This document shows positions 63,295-64,000 of a stretch of DNA of 64,000 nucleotides, in pieces. Numbering within the stretch: position 1 is the first letter of the stretch; each line of letters starts with the position of its first letter. A program made the translations under genes and the position numbers. This DNA comes from Pseudonocardia parietis (lineage in GTDB: Bacteria; Actinomycetota; Actinomycetes; Mycobacteriales; Pseudonocardiaceae), in assembly GCF_017876315.1 (NCBI RefSeq), contig NZ_JAGINU010000001.1:6014001-6078000 (forward strand), written 5' to 3'. The notes under the pieces are model-generated. The model was not told the origin of the DNA. It saw only the letters and a list, made by a program, of their open reading frames with translations, and made no database searches.

Positions 63295-64000
63295 CCCCTG
63301 CCCTGTACGACGCGCAGGTGCGCCACGGCCGCCGCCGCGACCTGGCGACCTCGTTCGCGCACCGGATCTACCTGTGGCTGGTCGACCTCGACGACCTGCC
63401 CGAGCTGCCGCGGTGGCTGCGCCCGTTCGCCCGGTTCGACGCGCGCGACCACCTCGGCGCCCCGGACCGGAGCATCCGGGAGAACGTCGACGACTTCCTC
63501 TCCGGGCACGGCATCGACCTGGCGGGCGGCCGGGTGCTGATGCTCGCGCACGCCCGGGTGCTCGGCCACGTGTTCAACCCGATCTCGGTCTTCTGGTGCC
63601 ACCACGCCGACGGGACGCCGGCCTGCGTGATCGCCGAGGTCCACAACACCTACGGCGAGCGGCACAGCTACCTGCTGCACCCCGACGACGCCGGACGCGC
63701 GCAGGTGGCGAAGGAGTTCTACGTCTCCCCGTTCCTGACCGTCGACGGGCACTACGCGATGTGCCTCCCCCGGCCGGACGAGCGTCTCGGGATCACCGTC
63801 ACCCTCCACCAGGACGGGGCGCCGGCGTTCGTCGCGACGCTCACCGGGCGGCGGCACCCGGCGACACCGGCGCAGGTCGCCCACGCCGTGCTGGGGCGGC
63901 CGCTGGTCACCCGGTGGACCTCGGCCCTGATCCGGTGGCACGGCGTCGGGCTGTGGCTCCGTCGGCTGCCGGTCGTGACCCGCCCCACGCACCCGCCGCA
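63291..64000 (+). CDS. DUF1365 family protein (3' end outside window)
   Basis: 236 codons visible, open to the right edge. DUF1365 hallmarks: ALYDAQVRHGRRRDLATSFA (about 4-23), RIYLWLVDLDDLPELP (about 25-40), LMLAHARVLGHVFNPISVFW (about 83-102, with the NPxSxFxC motif continuing as CHHADG), EVHNTYGERHSYLL (about 112-125) and KEFYVSPFLTVDGHY. The GTG overlaps the previous stop. The family always follows the COG2907 gene and its function is not defined. A cyclopropane-synthase-like gene may follow outside the window (inference). Confidence 0.88.
   Translation, partial: MTPALYDAQVRHGRRRDLATSFAHRIYLWLVDLDDLPELPRWLRPFARFDARDHLGAPDRSIRENVDDFLSGHGIDLAGGRVLMLAHARVLGHVFNPISVFWCHHADGTPACVIAEVHNTYGERHSYLLHPDDAGRAQVAKEFYVSPFLTVDGHYAMCLPRPDERLGITVTLHQDGAPAFVATLTGRRHPATPAQVAHAVLGRPLVTRWTSALIRWHGVGLWLRRLPVVTRPTHPP

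Overview
The window is a very GC-rich actinobacterial chromosome segment. Mycothiol metabolism (mycothione reductase), F420-type oxidoreductases, ThyX, RNase J and abundant leaderless promoters point to an actinomycete. Gene content and order fit Pseudonocardiaceae, most likely Pseudonocardia; this assignment is inferred, not computed. I see no rRNA, tRNA, CRISPR array, prophage or transposase gene.

Layout. 0-3.2 kb is one end of a gas-vesicle cluster on the minus strand (GvpY-like, SRPBCC/GvpZ-like, gvpJ, gvpL, running off the left edge). 3.6-5 kb holds trmL and a YceI protein. 5.2-10.7 kb is the conserved block ftsK-rnj-dapA. 10.7-20.9 kb is a mosaic around thyX: an MHS transporter, a Crp regulator, an ester cyclase, a decayed MerR gene, a ribbon-helix-helix/DUF4097 operon, an F420-type reductase, a YcaQ-type glycosylase, a Tat dioxygenase lipoprotein and an acetyltransferase. 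20.9-29.3 kb returns to core genes: dapB, DUF456, an M16 peptidase, pnp, rpsO, an HTH gene, ribF and truB. 29.3-33.4 kb is a C4-dicarboxylate unit (OmpR-type regulator, dctA, CitA-type kinase). It is followed by an array of four palindromic repeats. 33.7-42.9 kb carries the translation/transcription operon rimP-nusA-ylxR-infB-DUF503-rbfA-nrnA, then a methyltransferase and a MATE pump. 43.2-48.9 kb holds a DUF4439 pair, a class V aminotransferase-fold gene, yjbQ, proS and a PPOX gene. 49-53.9 kb contains an acyltransferase, metX, metY and yaaA. 54-60.8 kb contains a small export protein, a RIO kinase, a DEAD-box helicase, LapA, ElaA, mtr and an acyltransferase. 61.2 kb to the right edge is a hydrolase-FAD enzyme-DUF1365 operon.

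How the genes connect. dapA and dapB serve lysine/peptidoglycan synthesis. metY-metX make homocysteine and appear to sit behind a cysteine-codon leader peptide (52970-53044) with an attenuator-type hairpin. rimP to rbfA, rpsO, pnp, truB, the RIO kinase and the DEAD helicase belong to ribosome assembly and RNA turnover. dctA is flanked by its probable sensor and regulator, with tandem 11-bp operator-like boxes at 29995-30016.

Most notable non-coding signals: (1) the Cys leader upstream of metYX; (2) four palindromic units at 33334-33657, the first containing the kinase stop codon; (3) short tandem duplications spanning stop codons at five further genes, two of them (ribF and the acyltransferase) sharing one repeat family; (4) a -10 element 6-8 bases before the start codon of about 17 genes, indicating leaderless mRNAs; (5) operator-like palindromes in front of the RHH/DUF4097 operon and the right-edge operon.
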